A DNA stretch of 64,000 bases from Perkinsus olseni (taxonomy: Eukaryota > Perkinsozoa > Perkinsida > Perkinsidae), in the NCBI GenBank assembly GCA_013115135.1, contig JABANP010000009.1, positions 304,196-368,195 on the forward strand, given 5' to 3'. A program made the position numbers and the translations under genes. Below, one piece after another: positions 11,414 through 22,012 of this stretch; position 1 is the first letter of the stretch; each line of letters opens with the position of its first letter. The notes beneath the pieces are model-generated. The model saw nothing but the letters and a program-made list of their open reading frames with translations. It had not been told where the DNA came from and did no database searches.

Positions 11414-12582
11414 ATGAGTAGTTCTACTGCCTCCGAGACTGCAACCTCGGAGAGCACCTTACCACCGAGGGTGTGGGACCCGACCTCCTTGGGCCTGTCC
11501 AAGGACTTCGTACTCACGTCCTTCAGTGAAAGGAAAGGCTGAGGTTGCAAGGTCAAAGCCGATCAGCTCAGCAGCTTCTTGCCGGCGATCGGCGATGGCA
11601 ACATGTTAACTGAAGATTCTCCCGATTGCTCTGTGGTGCCTGTCGGCGACGGCGAACGCGTCCTCGTGTCGAGCACCGACTTCCTCTCCCCTATCTCTCA
11701 AGACCCGTTCAACCAGGGTTGGATCGCGGCCGCCAATACCTTGTCCGACCTCTACGCCGTCGGGGCGGACGACGTCAACAACATCCTCATGATACTCACA
11801 GTCAGCATGAAGATGTCGCCAGAAGAGCAGACCATCGTCACCAAAAAGATGATTGAGGGCTTCAATGCTTGCTGCGAGGAAGCCGGGACTAAGGTCACCG
11901 GTGGTCAGACTGTCTTCAACCCCTGGCCGCTGTTTTGGGTGGCTGCGCCATGGCCACGGTACCCCAATCGCAGTTGGTCCGGACCGACTTAGCCGTGCCT
12001 GGCAACGTCATCGTGTTGACCAAGCCTCTGGGTACGCAGATCACCGGCAATCTCGCCCTGTGGATGATGAACCAAGGCCAGTGGGCTAAGGTCGTGGATG
12101 CGGGCCTGGACACGGAGACCTGTACCAGAGCCGTCAAGATGGGAGACCTCAGTATGATGACTCTCAACAAGAACGGCTGCAAGTACATGCGCGAGTTCGG
12201 TGCCCTAGGTGCCACTGATGTCACCGGTTTCGGCCTACTCGGTCATGCTGATAACCTGGCTCGGGTGCAGAAGTCTGGCGCCAGCATCGAGATCGACACT
12301 ATACCCGTCATCAGGGGCTGCAAGACCCTATCGACAGCCCGACCGAATGGCAGGGACTACGGCTTGTTCGAGGGCCGCGCGTCCGAGACCAGTGGAGGCC
12401 TGCTGGTCATGCTTAAGGACGAGGAAACTGCCGCGAAATTCGTCAAGGCTCTGAGGAGCTGCTATGGCGATGACGATCCTCGCAGGGAGTGGGGCTGGAT
12501 CGTTGGTCGGGTGGTCGAAACCAAGAATGGCGATAAGCAAGGTGCCAGTATTTTGCCCGATCATAAGGTGGTCGAGGTTTAG
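11414..12582 (+). CDS. selD: Selenide, water dikinase (selenophosphate synthetase), a selenoprotein with in-frame UGA
   Basis: SelD makes selenophosphate from selenide and ATP for selenocysteine synthesis. The start is ATG 11414. After about 40 residues the catalytic motif reads ERKG-U-GCKV, with TGA at 11540-11542 in frame where family members have Cys or Sec. The frame continues open as LPAIGDGNM, then the DFLSPISQDPFNQG substrate-binding segment and GGQTVFNPWP. At about 11931-11937 (tgttttgggt) the frame changes, and the downstream frame carries GGCAMATV, VPGNVIVLTKPLGTQ, GATDVTGFGLLGHA and ETSGGLLVMLKDEE, ending TAG at 12580-12582. There is no intron. Sec at the active site is supported by the SECIS candidate just downstream. 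The frame change is most simply an indel error. Expected cellular location: cytosol. Confidence 0.93.
11540..11542 (+). other. Selenocysteine (UGA) codon in selD
   Basis: TGA is in the reading frame opened at 11414 and lies at the catalytic position of the SelD motif (KG-U-GCKV). The same frame stays open and homologous to SelD on both sides. The true stop of the gene is TAG, so UGA is not used for termination here. Confidence 0.88.
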
Positions 12583-12609
12583 AGCAGTGAGAGTACAGGG
12601 AAAGCCTTC

Positions 12610-12680
12610 TCGATGGCAGCGAATGAATCCTGAGGTCAAAAGCCTTTGAGCTCACCTCGGTGATGATGTGCTTGCAATCG
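12610..12680 (+). promoter_or_regulatory. SECIS element candidate in the selD 3' UTR
   Basis: ATGA at 12623-12626 and TGAT at 12661-12664 can form the non-Watson-Crick quartet. Between them, CC-GAGGT (with one bulged T) pairs with ACCTC-GG. The apical loop starts with AAAA at 12638-12641, 11 nt from the quartet, which is the spacing expected for eukaryotic SECIS elements. The element lies about 40-80 nt after the TAG stop. The lower helix is poorly paired by eye. Not tested with a SECIS model. Confidence 0.65.
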
Positions 12681-12830
12681 GGGAAATCGGATCTTATTCT
12701 CACTCAAGTGAATCTTCAGTTAACTTCAGTATCATTTTCTTGACCCAGTTTGCCTTGTGTCTGAGTAAAAGTTGGTACTGGACGGAGCTCCTCACCGCTA
12801 GTTGTTCCTGCCCTCTCGTTCCTTATTATT

Positions 12831-14813
12831 ATGAACTCCGTGAATTCGGCGCACGACCGACAGGCTTACATCGACAAGATCGTCGAGGACCCCAATCTCA
12901 AATTCATTTTCGTTGGCGGAAAGGGGGGTGTCGGTAATAGTAGCGGGGAGTAGTGGCGTGGTTTGGATGGCCTCGGTGTCAGGCAAGACCACAACCTCCT
13001 CTGCAATCGCCATGCAATTAGCATACACGCGCAAGGTCCTCTTGCTCTCAACGGACCCAGCTCACAGTCTGGGTGACGCCTTCAGAACACGGTTCGGTGG
13101 TGAGGTAGTCCTCGGTGGATTGGGCGACAGCGAAGCTCGATGGGGTCCTCGTTCAGCCCAACCCCAGTACCAGGCGTTCCGAATTTGGACGTGCTCGAGA
13201 TCAACCCTCACACATACTTAGCGGAGGAGCTGCATCAGTGGGGTCAGCTCGCCAACCAGGCCGGCTACAATGACCTCATTGACAACGTTGAAAAACTACA
13301 AGTAGAAGGGAGTTGGCTGCTCAGGAGCATCGGAGTTACAGTGACCCATTCAGGACTGGATCTCGGGCATACCCGGTATTGACGAGGCCACTGCCCTCTC
13401 GTCCGTAGTAGACCTGCTAGAGGGCGGTCACTATGACATCATAGTTTTCGATACAGCCCCGACGGGCCATACCCTCAAGCTGCTACAGCTACCCGATATC
13501 TTGCAGGTGAGGGAGGAGCCTCAAGACGCTCCGGACTGTGGCGAGCTCCGCTGTACCGACTTCAACGGACGAGGGCTTCTCGGTTGATCTCAGGTCGGGC
13601 TGACTAAGCTCGAGTCCTGGCAGACATCTCTCTGGCAGTATTGGCAGATGGTGAAAGGTGGTAATTACTCGCAAACGGAAGCCTTGCGGAAGAAGGTACT
13701 GTGAGTTCATCGTCACGGGGAAATTCACGTGATAAAAGGGCTGTAGGTGACCTCGAGGATACGCGACTACAAGAAGGGTATTGAGAAGGTTGGGCCGAAT
13801 GCTGAAGGATCGGATGAGAACTACGTTTGTTGTGGTATGCATTGCTGAGTACCTCAGCATTAAAGAGAGCCAGAGGCTTCTAAGGGTAGGCGAATTTCGT
13901 GGCGCGTGACGGTTCACAGTAGATTTTTTCAGGAGCTTCACAAGGACCAAGTCGCGGTCTCACACGTTGTTGTGAACCAACTTGTCCTCGGCGACTTCAC
14001 CACCTTGCCGATTGACGATGCCACCATCGCTCGGAAGGGCGAGGAAGTACTGCGCCGAAGTCCATGATTGTAGATTACCATATTCCCTCAGGCTCTTGGC
14101 AAGGCACAGTGGAGTATAGTTGCAGACGCGCTTCAGTTCTGCCGGGCCCGGTGAGGGAACTGCATCGCTCCGCTGAGTTTCCATACCATTTTGCTAGGAA
14201 CTCGATCCAGCAGAAGTACCTGAGTGAGCTCTGCAATTTCCCTGAGGTCGCCGACGCCAAACTTGTCGGTCATACAGTTGCCGTTGCTGCCCTATGAGGT
14301 GCCTCACCGTGTCGGGAGATCCTGAGAGAAAAACGCCTACTCCATCAGGTCACAGGAGTGCCCAACCTTCTCAACTTCAGCCAGATGCTGCTGCCAGATG
14401 GATATCGCAAGGGCAGCAACCCGAAGCCCTTGGTGGACAGGTAGGCTGCGACAGCAAAGTATCTTTCTGTGCATGCGTGCTGATCAGGGTGAGCGTCCCT
14501 CAAGAGTTGTACGGCGACTCACGCTCGTTCATGGACGGTGACCGAGTAGTAGTGACCGGCCTTGTGAAGGCACAGCACTACAACGGTAAGCCAGCTGAAG
14601 TCATCAAGGTAGCATCCGAGGCCCCTTCCCCTTGGCATCAACTGTGGTCCGCAGGTCACCGACGATGGTCGGGTGGCTGTCAGAGTGGAGGTGGAGCCCA
14701 ATAAGTTCAAGATGCTCTCGCTGAAGCAAGACAATCTGAAGCTAGCTGACGATGATGAGCAGCAGCAGGAGGACGAGGAAGAGCTGCAGTCCAAAAGCCC
14801 TCGGTTTATTTAG
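12831..14813 (+). CDS. GET3: GET3/ASNA1 (TRC40)-type ATPase with extra C-terminal domain, multi-exon
   Basis: This is the cytosolic ATPase that delivers tail-anchored proteins to the ER membrane. Exon 1 (12831-12933) ends within the P-loop KGGVG. A 49-nt intron (12934-12982) follows, then [13 protein letters not shown] and [15 protein letters not shown]. Further exons carry [11 protein letters not shown], the switch [33 protein letters not shown] and [11 protein letters not shown]. The usual zinc CxxC is not conserved: the equivalent reads [15 protein letters not shown]. After LPLLPYEV and the [10 protein letters not shown] segment the protein continues with [21 protein letters not shown] and [21 protein letters not shown], a KOW/SH3-like module, and an acidic end. 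Frame breaks occur at about 13792, 14262 and 14294-14320. Identity is secure; the C-terminal extension is unusual. Confidence 0.88.
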
Positions 14814-14980
14814 TTCACAAAGACCTCTACTGTATCAGTAGCCGTATCTTAGAAAACACCCTAGTGTCCCATATAAGTGTCAACGACCACTGTGCGCTGC
14901 GTTGGGATGACCGAGTATATAGTTAAGAGAGAGGTCAGCTGCCCCCCGGTGATGGTCCAGCTGCTGTCAGCCGTCAACGG

Positions 14981-16631
14981 ATGCGTCTGCTCTTGCACGT
15001 GACGGCTCTGCTACTGCCAGTTTCTGTCCATGGTGGGAATAGCCTCTGCTGGTCCGGTGGCTTCACGGAGGAGATCTGCTGTCGTCCCTCTCGGGAGCGG
15101 CAACTCACAGTGTTGGGACGGTGCCTTCACCTACGAGAGGTGCTGCAAGCCAACTTACACCCACATGAAGGTCACGACTGATGCTGATGATAATATGCCC
15201 AACATCATGACGTATCTTTCGACGATGGACGGAGCTTGCCTTGCCGAGGACCAGTGCAAGGAGGATGACTGGGAGGCCCTCATGCGAAGTCAGACGCTGT
15301 CGATGACCATGAACGTCCGAAAAATGCCGATAGACGTGTGGGCTAAGTACATGCAGATCAGGGGCGATCGGGCTAAGGCGGTCGAGGAATGTGCGGCTGG
15401 TGTTGTTGTGGTGGAGCTACTGGCCCTTGGGAACATCACCGATCGCGCCGAGGCTCTCTCGACGTATGAGAATGCGGTTGCCCTCGGGAACCAGCTGGAG
15501 GATATTAAGGACTGCTACTGGATGAACAGGGTGAATCACGCCTACTTCAGAGACTACCATCTCTTCCTCTTCGACCCGCCCTCGGCGAGGCCGGACACAC
15601 GGTGTGCGGGCAATCTCATTTACGTCTATGAGACTCCCGACCCTACGTCCATTCTCTACGGCAACCCCATACGCTGTGCGTCGATTGGTACTGGCTTCAC
15701 GGAGGTCTATCTGCACAGACAGCTCCTTCGCAGCCCTTGTCGCACGAGGGCTGCCGAGCAGGCCCGGTGGTTCTACGTCCCCGTCTACTTCTCGTGCCTG
15801 GATCTGCACCTGGCTGACCCTGATGAGGTCCACGCTGCTCTGATGGGCATCATGACGTATTGGGACACTCAGGCTGAGAGACACCTGATACCTCTCCTGA
15901 GTGAGATATGGAAACTGTCAGCTTGGCCTCGGTATCGCAAGGCGCGGTTTGTTGTGGTAGAGGCCCTTCCCGTGCAGTGCAGTGACGACAACTCCTGCCG
16001 GCATTGCCCCGTAGGCCGCTGCTTCAAACCGGATTGGGACATTGTGCTGCCCTCTGCTACGACTAGGGTGCAGGCTGAGCGCTTGGGAGTATTTGCGAGA
16101 CTTGCTGTCGACAGAGAGTACCTCGTAGTGGGCCATTTCGAGCATGCCAACACCAGCAATGGTCACGCACTTGCGCAGTCCTACCGCTCCGTCAATGAGA
16201 CCACCCGACTGGATCTGATCAGAAGCTTGCAAGGGGTGGACGGTCGTGTGAGCGTTGGCGGACCGAATCTACGGTACGGGTTCCTTCACGGCAACTCCCA
16301 CTTCTGTCTGGCCCCCAGAGGGAGGGGCTGGTGGACTATGAGGGTTTTCGAAGCCATAGCTTACTCCCGATGCATACCAGTCATTCTCTCCGACCATGTC
16401 CGGCTGCCCTTCACCCAGTGGATTGACTGGAGCTCCATCGCTGTCAAGTGGCCTATGGACAAAGCTGACGTTAGATTATACGAGTACTTGTCGAACCTAA
16501 GTGAAGCGTTCGTTCGCAACATGCATAGAGCGGTCGATGTGCATGCGTGCTGGTTTGACTGGCATCATGTGGACTGGTACGGCTGTAGCCCGTATGCGGG
16601 GCTATTGAGAACCCTTCAATTGACTGCATGA
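14981..16631 (+). CDS. Exostosin-family glycosyltransferase (GT47-like), secretory
   Basis: The start at 14981 (MRLLLHVTALLLPVSVHGGN) gives a signal peptide followed by NSLCWSGGFTEEICC. The main frame (from about 15030) continues with a second copy, NSQCWDGAFTYERCC, so the two Cys-Trp motifs lie in different frames. A 1-base shift near 15065-15100 is implied. The C-terminal half has the exostosin signature: FLHGNSHFCLAPRGRGWWT, then MRVFEAIAYSRCIPVILSD and LPFTQWIDWSS. EXT-type enzymes transfer sugars in the Golgi lumen; donor and acceptor cannot be told here. The CWDGxFTxExCC motif is, from memory, common in extracellular or Golgi proteins of dinoflagellates and perkinsids. Apart from the break, the gene is a single exon of normal length (about 540 aa). 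Confidence 0.85.
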
Positions 16632-16712
16632 CGTTGGGCAGCTACTTCTGTTGAGTTTGAGGAGGCTGAGCTCGCTCGCGTCTTCAGTCGTTGTTCAATA
16701 AATGTGCGATTG

Positions 16713-17317
16713 ATGTCACAGTATATGATAGACTATTGGGACTGGGCGTCGACTCGGATAGCACAAGTTGTGCCTCAAGTCGTTATGCGGGTGAAGCCGC
16801 GGGAAGGCAGTAGTGGCTGTGTCCTAGCTCCTCTCGAGTGTGGCATTTGCTGCAACGACTACGACGATTCCAGACATCGCCCCATGGTAGGCTTCCACTG
16901 CGGCTCTCAGTAAAAATTGCAAATCGGGTTTAGGTGCTCACCCGGTGTGGACATAGCGTTTGCGCCAAGTGCATGGAGTCCGTGACTTCTAATTCCTGGC
17001 TGTTCGGCAAGTACGTGACCTGCCCGTATTGTCGGCATGCAACGCACGTCGCAAAAGCGGTCACCAACTACGCGGTGCTCGAGACCATAGTGTCGATACC
17101 TGATGATCCCCCGACTGATCACGTGAGAGATCTGGCGATACTCACGATGGGGGTTACAGGAGGAGTTGTTCTCACTCTCATATTCGGCGAGAAAACAGCA
17201 GCGATGATTGCAGTTTTGCTGGGATGTGCAGCTTGGCACATCGAGGATGTCGCGGACATCTCGAATGCAGGTCAAGTCCTGGCGCGGCTAGTGGACAACC
17301 AAACCTGCCTCTGCTGA
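16713..17317 (+). CDS. RING-finger membrane protein, probable E3 ubiquitin ligase
   Basis: Two exons are joined across a 47-nt intron (16887-16933; GTAGG to TTTAG). Splicing builds a C3HC4 RING: CGIC at about residue 47, then the RCGH, VCAKC and CPYC ligands. The first half of the RING is in exon 1 and the rest in exon 2. A hydrophobic segment near the C terminus (GGVVLTLIFGEKTAAMIAVL) suggests membrane anchoring. I chose the start at ATG 16713 because the frame upstream has only a GTG. RING proteins recruit E2 enzymes to ubiquitinate targets; the target is unknown. The end is TGA after QTCLC. Confidence 0.75.
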
Positions 17318-18190
17318 CATCTCAGTTCGCTTTCAAGTACCATTGCACTTTCACGATTTACTCCACGCTTTACGCGTTGTATTGTTGAGTAATGAGTGTG
17401 TCTGGTAGTAAGTGACATAGTAGTGGAGGAAAAAGAACGTGCCCATCCTAACTTGCACTTTATACTCGAGAGCTTCCCTGCACACGAAGCGTAGGTGACC
17501 TACTGATGGTGGGCCAGCATAGCCGCATATCGTGGCAAGGGATTGGAGGTTCATACGGTCCGTAACGAAGTAGGTTCAACATACGAGAGTGAAGCCGCTA
17601 TGCCACGTGGCGCGAGAAGGCCGATCGAACAATGGAAGTACGGAGCCACTGGTCTGGGTGCTGCTTCGCGGCGCACGGGGGATAGGGATCTCATTTCCGC
17701 ACTTGTCTTTGTCCGTTATGTACGGGATATCAATTGACTCGAGCGGATCAAGTGGCTGTGATGCCACGTGTGCTGACCAGTCACAGAGGTACAAACACTG
17801 GAATACATATACAGTTCGGTTAGGAGCAAAAAGGTGAAGACAGTTGTGGTACATAGACAGAGATTGATAGTCGCTTGCCCTCTCCCGAGACTGCTGTTCT
17901 GCAATGCCCGACTAAACAATGCAAGGATATCCGATATTGACCGCTGGGGCAATAGCATGGAGGCGTAGCAGGAGGATGGCAGAGCTTTTGAGCGAAAGCG
18001 AATCCGGGCGGCGCGCGGAGAGACACAATACCTTCGATATTGAGTACTCAGTTTCTTACACTGGGCAACACAAAACTAGCCGCAAGTAGCTGAAAGTCAC
18101 TTATAATAACTAGTCGAAGAATGACATGTTTCCACGATTCTTGCCGATACTAGTCAAAAACTGTCTGACAAAAACTTTTTGAGAAATTAA
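17318..18190. other. No supported gene
   Basis: Short open frames exist on both strands (for example 17576-17854 minus and 17543-17737 plus), but none shows a domain or a splice-linked partner. The right part (about 18060-18190) is AT-richer and lies just beyond the stop of the next leftward gene, consistent with a 3' UTR and terminator. Confidence 0.4.
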
Positions 18191-18845
18191 CTAAGCCATC
18201 ATGATGGGAACTACAGCTGACTGGATGGTGGGGGCTACAGTGGCTTCCTCGACAGCAGAAAACTTTCCCGTTTCAGGATCTTCATCATCAGCCTTCTCAT
18301 CCACAGACTTTTCTGCTTCAACCTCCGTCTTGGGCTCGGGCAGCTCGCTCTCAGGCTTAGACTCCTCTTCCGTAGAGGCAACCTCTTCAAGCTCAGCCTC
18401 TTCCTTCTCTGGCTTCACCTCTTCCTTCTCTGGCTTCACCTCTTCCTTCTCTGGCTTCACCTCTTCCTTCTCTGGCTCGGCCTCCGTCTTTGGCTCCACC
18501 TCTTCCTCCTTGGGCTCGGCCTCCTCCTTCTTGGGCTTGGCCTCCTCCTTCTTGGGCTTTACCTCTTCCTTCTCAGGCTCGGCCTCCTTGGGCTTCACCT
18601 CTTCCTTCTCGGGTTCGGCCTCCTTCTTGAACTTCACCTCTTCCTTCTCGGGTTCGGCCTCCTTCTTGGGCTTGGCCTCCTCTTTCTCGGGTTCGGCCTC
18701 CTTCTTGGGCTTGGCCTCCTCTTTCTCGGGTTCAGCCTCCTCCTTGGGCTTGGCCTCTTCCTTCTCGGGCGTGGCCTCTTCCTTCTCTGGCTCCGCGGAC
18801 TCAGCCTTCTGCTTCGGTACAGATTCCTTAGGCTTAGCGGTCGGA
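18191..18845 (-). repeat. Coding tandem repeats (KEEA/EPEK units)
   Basis: Variants of the 24-36 nt unit encoding PEKEEVKP or PKKEEAEP recur about 15 times. The region 18404-18478 has consecutive near-identical 24-nt copies (cttctctggcttcacctctt on the plus strand). Confidence 0.8.
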
Positions 18846-19010
18846 GAGAGCGGAGCAACTCAACTGGGATTGTGTTCCAGCACTCAATCCGGGACCCTCG
18901 GTCAGCGCTCGTAGTCCTCGAAAGTCCCCTTGAGGCGGAGATATTGTTTGTTAATGTTTTCGCTGAACACCGTGCTGAACGAGGTGGCCTCTTTTCCATC
19001 GTATGTTGGC
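18191..19010 (-). CDS. Lys/Glu/Pro repeat protein, 5' exons unresolved
   Basis: The minus frame from about 18850 down to 18191 encodes near-perfect repeats of 8-12 residues such as EPEKEEVKPKKEEA. A non-repetitive tail (FSAVEEATVAPTIQSAVVPI) ends at 18191. The repeats are imperfect at the DNA level but keep the coding phase. An upstream segment around 18915-19000 in another frame reads STVFSENINKQYLRLKGTF and may be an earlier exon. Its link to the repeat crosses a stop, so an intron or an indel must lie between. Highly charged, disordered repeats of this sort are found in cytoskeletal and axonemal-associated proteins, but no function can be assigned. Confidence 0.6.
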
Positions 19011-19242
19011 ACTCTTCGCCTCAAAGAACGTATTGTACGGGACGATCACATTGGTCGTTGTGCCGAGGACACTGTGGAGAGCCGTGACTCGCTATTTAGC
19101 TTTCTGCGTGCATCCCCCGGCCGCTAAGGGTCAGTTTACGAGTGTGCGTTTGTCGTCTCGCTACTAGGACATCACAACACGGTCGTGGCGAGCATGTCTA
19201 AGGAACTCAACACCCCGTAGCCTGTATGAGACATGTACGTGA

Positions 19243-21638
19243 TCACAACCCCATGAGACGCTCCTTCAACGTTTTCATCAACTCGTTAGAATCGGTGTGC
19301 TCTGGGAACTTGTCCAGAGATGCCTTGAGGTTGTCCAAACATTCCTGCACGTTCCCTTCGTCGTGAGAAATGAGGGAGGCATTGTACGAGGGCTCGTAGA
19401 GGCTGCCATCCGCACTTATAGAGCTGAGGAACAAAGGGCCCGAACCTATGAACTTATGCAGGGCATGAAGATGGCGGTCTTACCTCTGAAAAAGACTTTT
19501 TGCCAACTCGGTGTTGCCCTTTCTCAACTCGAGGACCCCGATGTTGTTCAGACTCTCTGCATGAGTGTTATCGTAGGACACCGACACCTTGAAGGCTTGG
19601 TATGCGAAGGCGAGATCGCCAACGCCAATTCCTATCTAAAGCACACATAAGGGAAGCCCTGAGAGAGCTCGAACTTACATGTCCAATGTTATACCAAACA
19701 TCCGCAAGAGTCTTATCATCGGCGAACATGAGAGCCCTTTCCATGCACGTGAGGCAGAGATCATAATGCTGGCCGTAGAAGCAGCTCAGCCCTAACTAAC
19801 GGATCAAGGATCACCATTGGCTCGAGTACTACTACCCAGGTTGTTCCACAGTTCAGGGCTCGCTACCACGCCCAGCTGCAGCAGACGCCTGTAGTATCGC
19901 AGAGCAACCTCGGGCTGATCGTTGTAGAAGTGATGCGCTGCCAACGAGGCTATACCCTCACAATTCACTGGATCGAGCTGTAGAACCCTGACATGTCAAC
20001 TTCGTGTGCTCTTTCGCCGTCCATCCATCAATAAACGGTGTGGTCATGCCAGTTTGTCTTACTCTTTGTAAACATCAATACTCGCCGATTCGTCCCCGAT
20101 AGCGGCAGCAACTCTCGCGATCCCTAACCTCACACTGGGGTCTCCTGGGTATTGAAGGGACGACTTTTTGTAAGTATCGATGGCGACCAGAGGCTGAATG
20201 ACGATTGCATGCCACGGATCTGCGTCAACGTCAAGCTTCGAGTTCATCCTACCCGAATAACAGGGGCCCATTTCGACTCCGCGCAGTTCATTCACGTAAA
20301 ATACCGACGAGTACGTTTGCCCCCGCCCAGCATCATCTACAATCACACCTGGTCAAGCTTGAGATACACCCTGGCGAGCTCCATCGCCGTCAGTATATCA
20401 TCGCTCGTCTTGAACGCAGACAACAGTTGCTTCTCAGCGTCTCGGAATAGACCCAGATGAAAGTAGCACTTTCCCAATCTTGCCTGAGACGACGAGGGGT
20501 TCGGCTCTGCACAGGGATGCAGTTCTAGATTACTCCTGTGTTACGAACTAGATCTACCATACGACGATCTACTCGATGAAACCAACCCCACCCTCCGCAT
20601 CAGATCGCCTCGACGAGGACCCACCTTCCACCACCAGTCCTCGTAGTCACACAGCTTGGTGGCTTCACTCGCGAGCTCCAACGCCTTCCTACCGCCAGAG
20701 CAGGTTCGCCAGACAGCTACGTGGACGCCTACCCCATATCGCGCAGCACGAAAACGATGTAGTCCATCAATGCTTTGGCGAGAGCTTGATTGTGAACAAA
20801 CCTGTTCAGCCACACGAACTCCGCCGGTGTGGGTTCTCCCCAGCGTACTTCTGAAAGTTGATCGCTGAGGGTACGATGAACTCTCCATCGGGGTCGTTCT
20901 GCAGTGACGCGGTGCCAATCCGGACCTGCTTTGGTGTTCAACCCTCACAGTCTCTGTATTCCCGACCTACCAAACGCCCGAGACTGGTGGTGGGGCGACC
21001 CACGGACGACGTCATCGGTCTGCCACTGCCTCCTCTATTGAGCTGCTGGAGTGCCGTGGACAGTTGATCACGCCCCGCAGCTGACTGCGGAGCCCGTCCG
21101 CCTACAAGAAGACTCAACCGACAGCACCACACCGCCTATGGTCACTGTTGGTTCCAGGCCTCGCGAAGCCGGTGATTGGCCTGCCATTATTGCTGGTTGG
21201 CCGAGTCTTCCCAATCGCCTTGCTGACGGGCCTCTGCAGACTCGTCCCCGGTCTATGAATGGCTGAATCACGGGAGCCGACCATGTCGCGCATACCGCGG
21301 TGCTGAGTTCATTGCGCCCTCCTCTGCAGCCAAGTCGCCCAGGGGATCCTCATCGCACTCCAGATCATCTATGAAGTTCTTCATCGTCAACGCTCGACAC
21401 TTGAGGAACCAGGCTGACTCGTCCCTAAAGATTAGATCTCGCCCCGCACAGCGAATAGATACTCCCCTCGAGAATAAAACTCGTCGGCAATCTAGACGCG
21501 GATCTGTTGCCATGGCCAACAGCCCCGAGCTGTGCAGTGTTGCTGCATTGTTGCTCCGGCCTACCTCCGGTTTTCTTTCAAGAGTCCGCTGCAGATGTCG
21601 ATGACTTCCTCCCACCTTCGACGACGGAACTTACTCAT
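19243..21638 (-). CDS. TTC8: TTC8/BBS8, BBSome TPR subunit (about 11 exons)
   Basis: BBS8 is a tetratricopeptide subunit of the BBSome, the coat-like complex that moves membrane proteins in cilia and flagella. Exon pieces in order, minus strand: AMSKFRRRRWEEVIDICSG (21640), ESAWFLKCRALTMKNFIDDL (about 21430), GRPMTSSVGRPTTSLGRL (about 21040), RIGTASLQNDPDGEF (about 20930), NQALAKALMDYI, then ALELASEATKLCDYEDWWWK (about 20680). Next come GLFRDAEKQLLSAF, the SVRLGIARVAAAIGD segment (20100), EVALRYYRRLLQLG, NTHAESLNNIGVLELRKGN (about 19560) and the C terminus LYEPSYNASLISHDEGN to LKERLMGL. Every block aligns in order with animal TTC8, including the WWWK motif. A short upstream exon before A-MSKF may exist. 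Its presence implies a flagellated stage. Confidence 0.9.
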
Positions 21639-22012
21639 AGCCTGGCCGAGATCATAGAAGCCGCCCGAAGCGACAATCGCTACGCACCAGGAAGAAGGGA
21701 TTCACTGATTTCTGATATTCGGATGGGATGTCCCCGGCTGTTCTACCACTTCTAATAGACGCAGCCATTCCACGAGAAGTGATGAAGGGATGGATAAAGC
21801 ACGCGAAGAGAAGGGCCTGCGAAGGCGTACTGGAGAACAACGAGAAGTACGCAGTCATCCCTCGACCGGTGAGCTCGAGGGGAACCTCTTGGGGAACTCC
21901 TTTTATGGCATCTCACAGTTCCAGAGGCTGTTGGGAATGACGCGTCATTGCCGTAGCTCGACCATTAACGACGCAACAGTTCCCGATTAATAGGAACGAG
22001 ATATAATGGTGC

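Noticed and set aside
11925..11945. Programmed -1 frameshift site in selD
   Set aside because: The sequence tgttttgggt has no canonical XXXYYYZ heptamer in the zero frame, and similar breaks with both signs occur in unrelated genes nearby, so an indel error is more likely.
18201..18914. 237-codon plus-strand ORF rich in Ser, Gly and Phe
   Set aside because: It is the exact antisense of the Lys/Glu/Pro repeat gene. The SSF/SGF pattern is the mirror of GAA/GAG/CCC codons, and the frame lacks any independent support.
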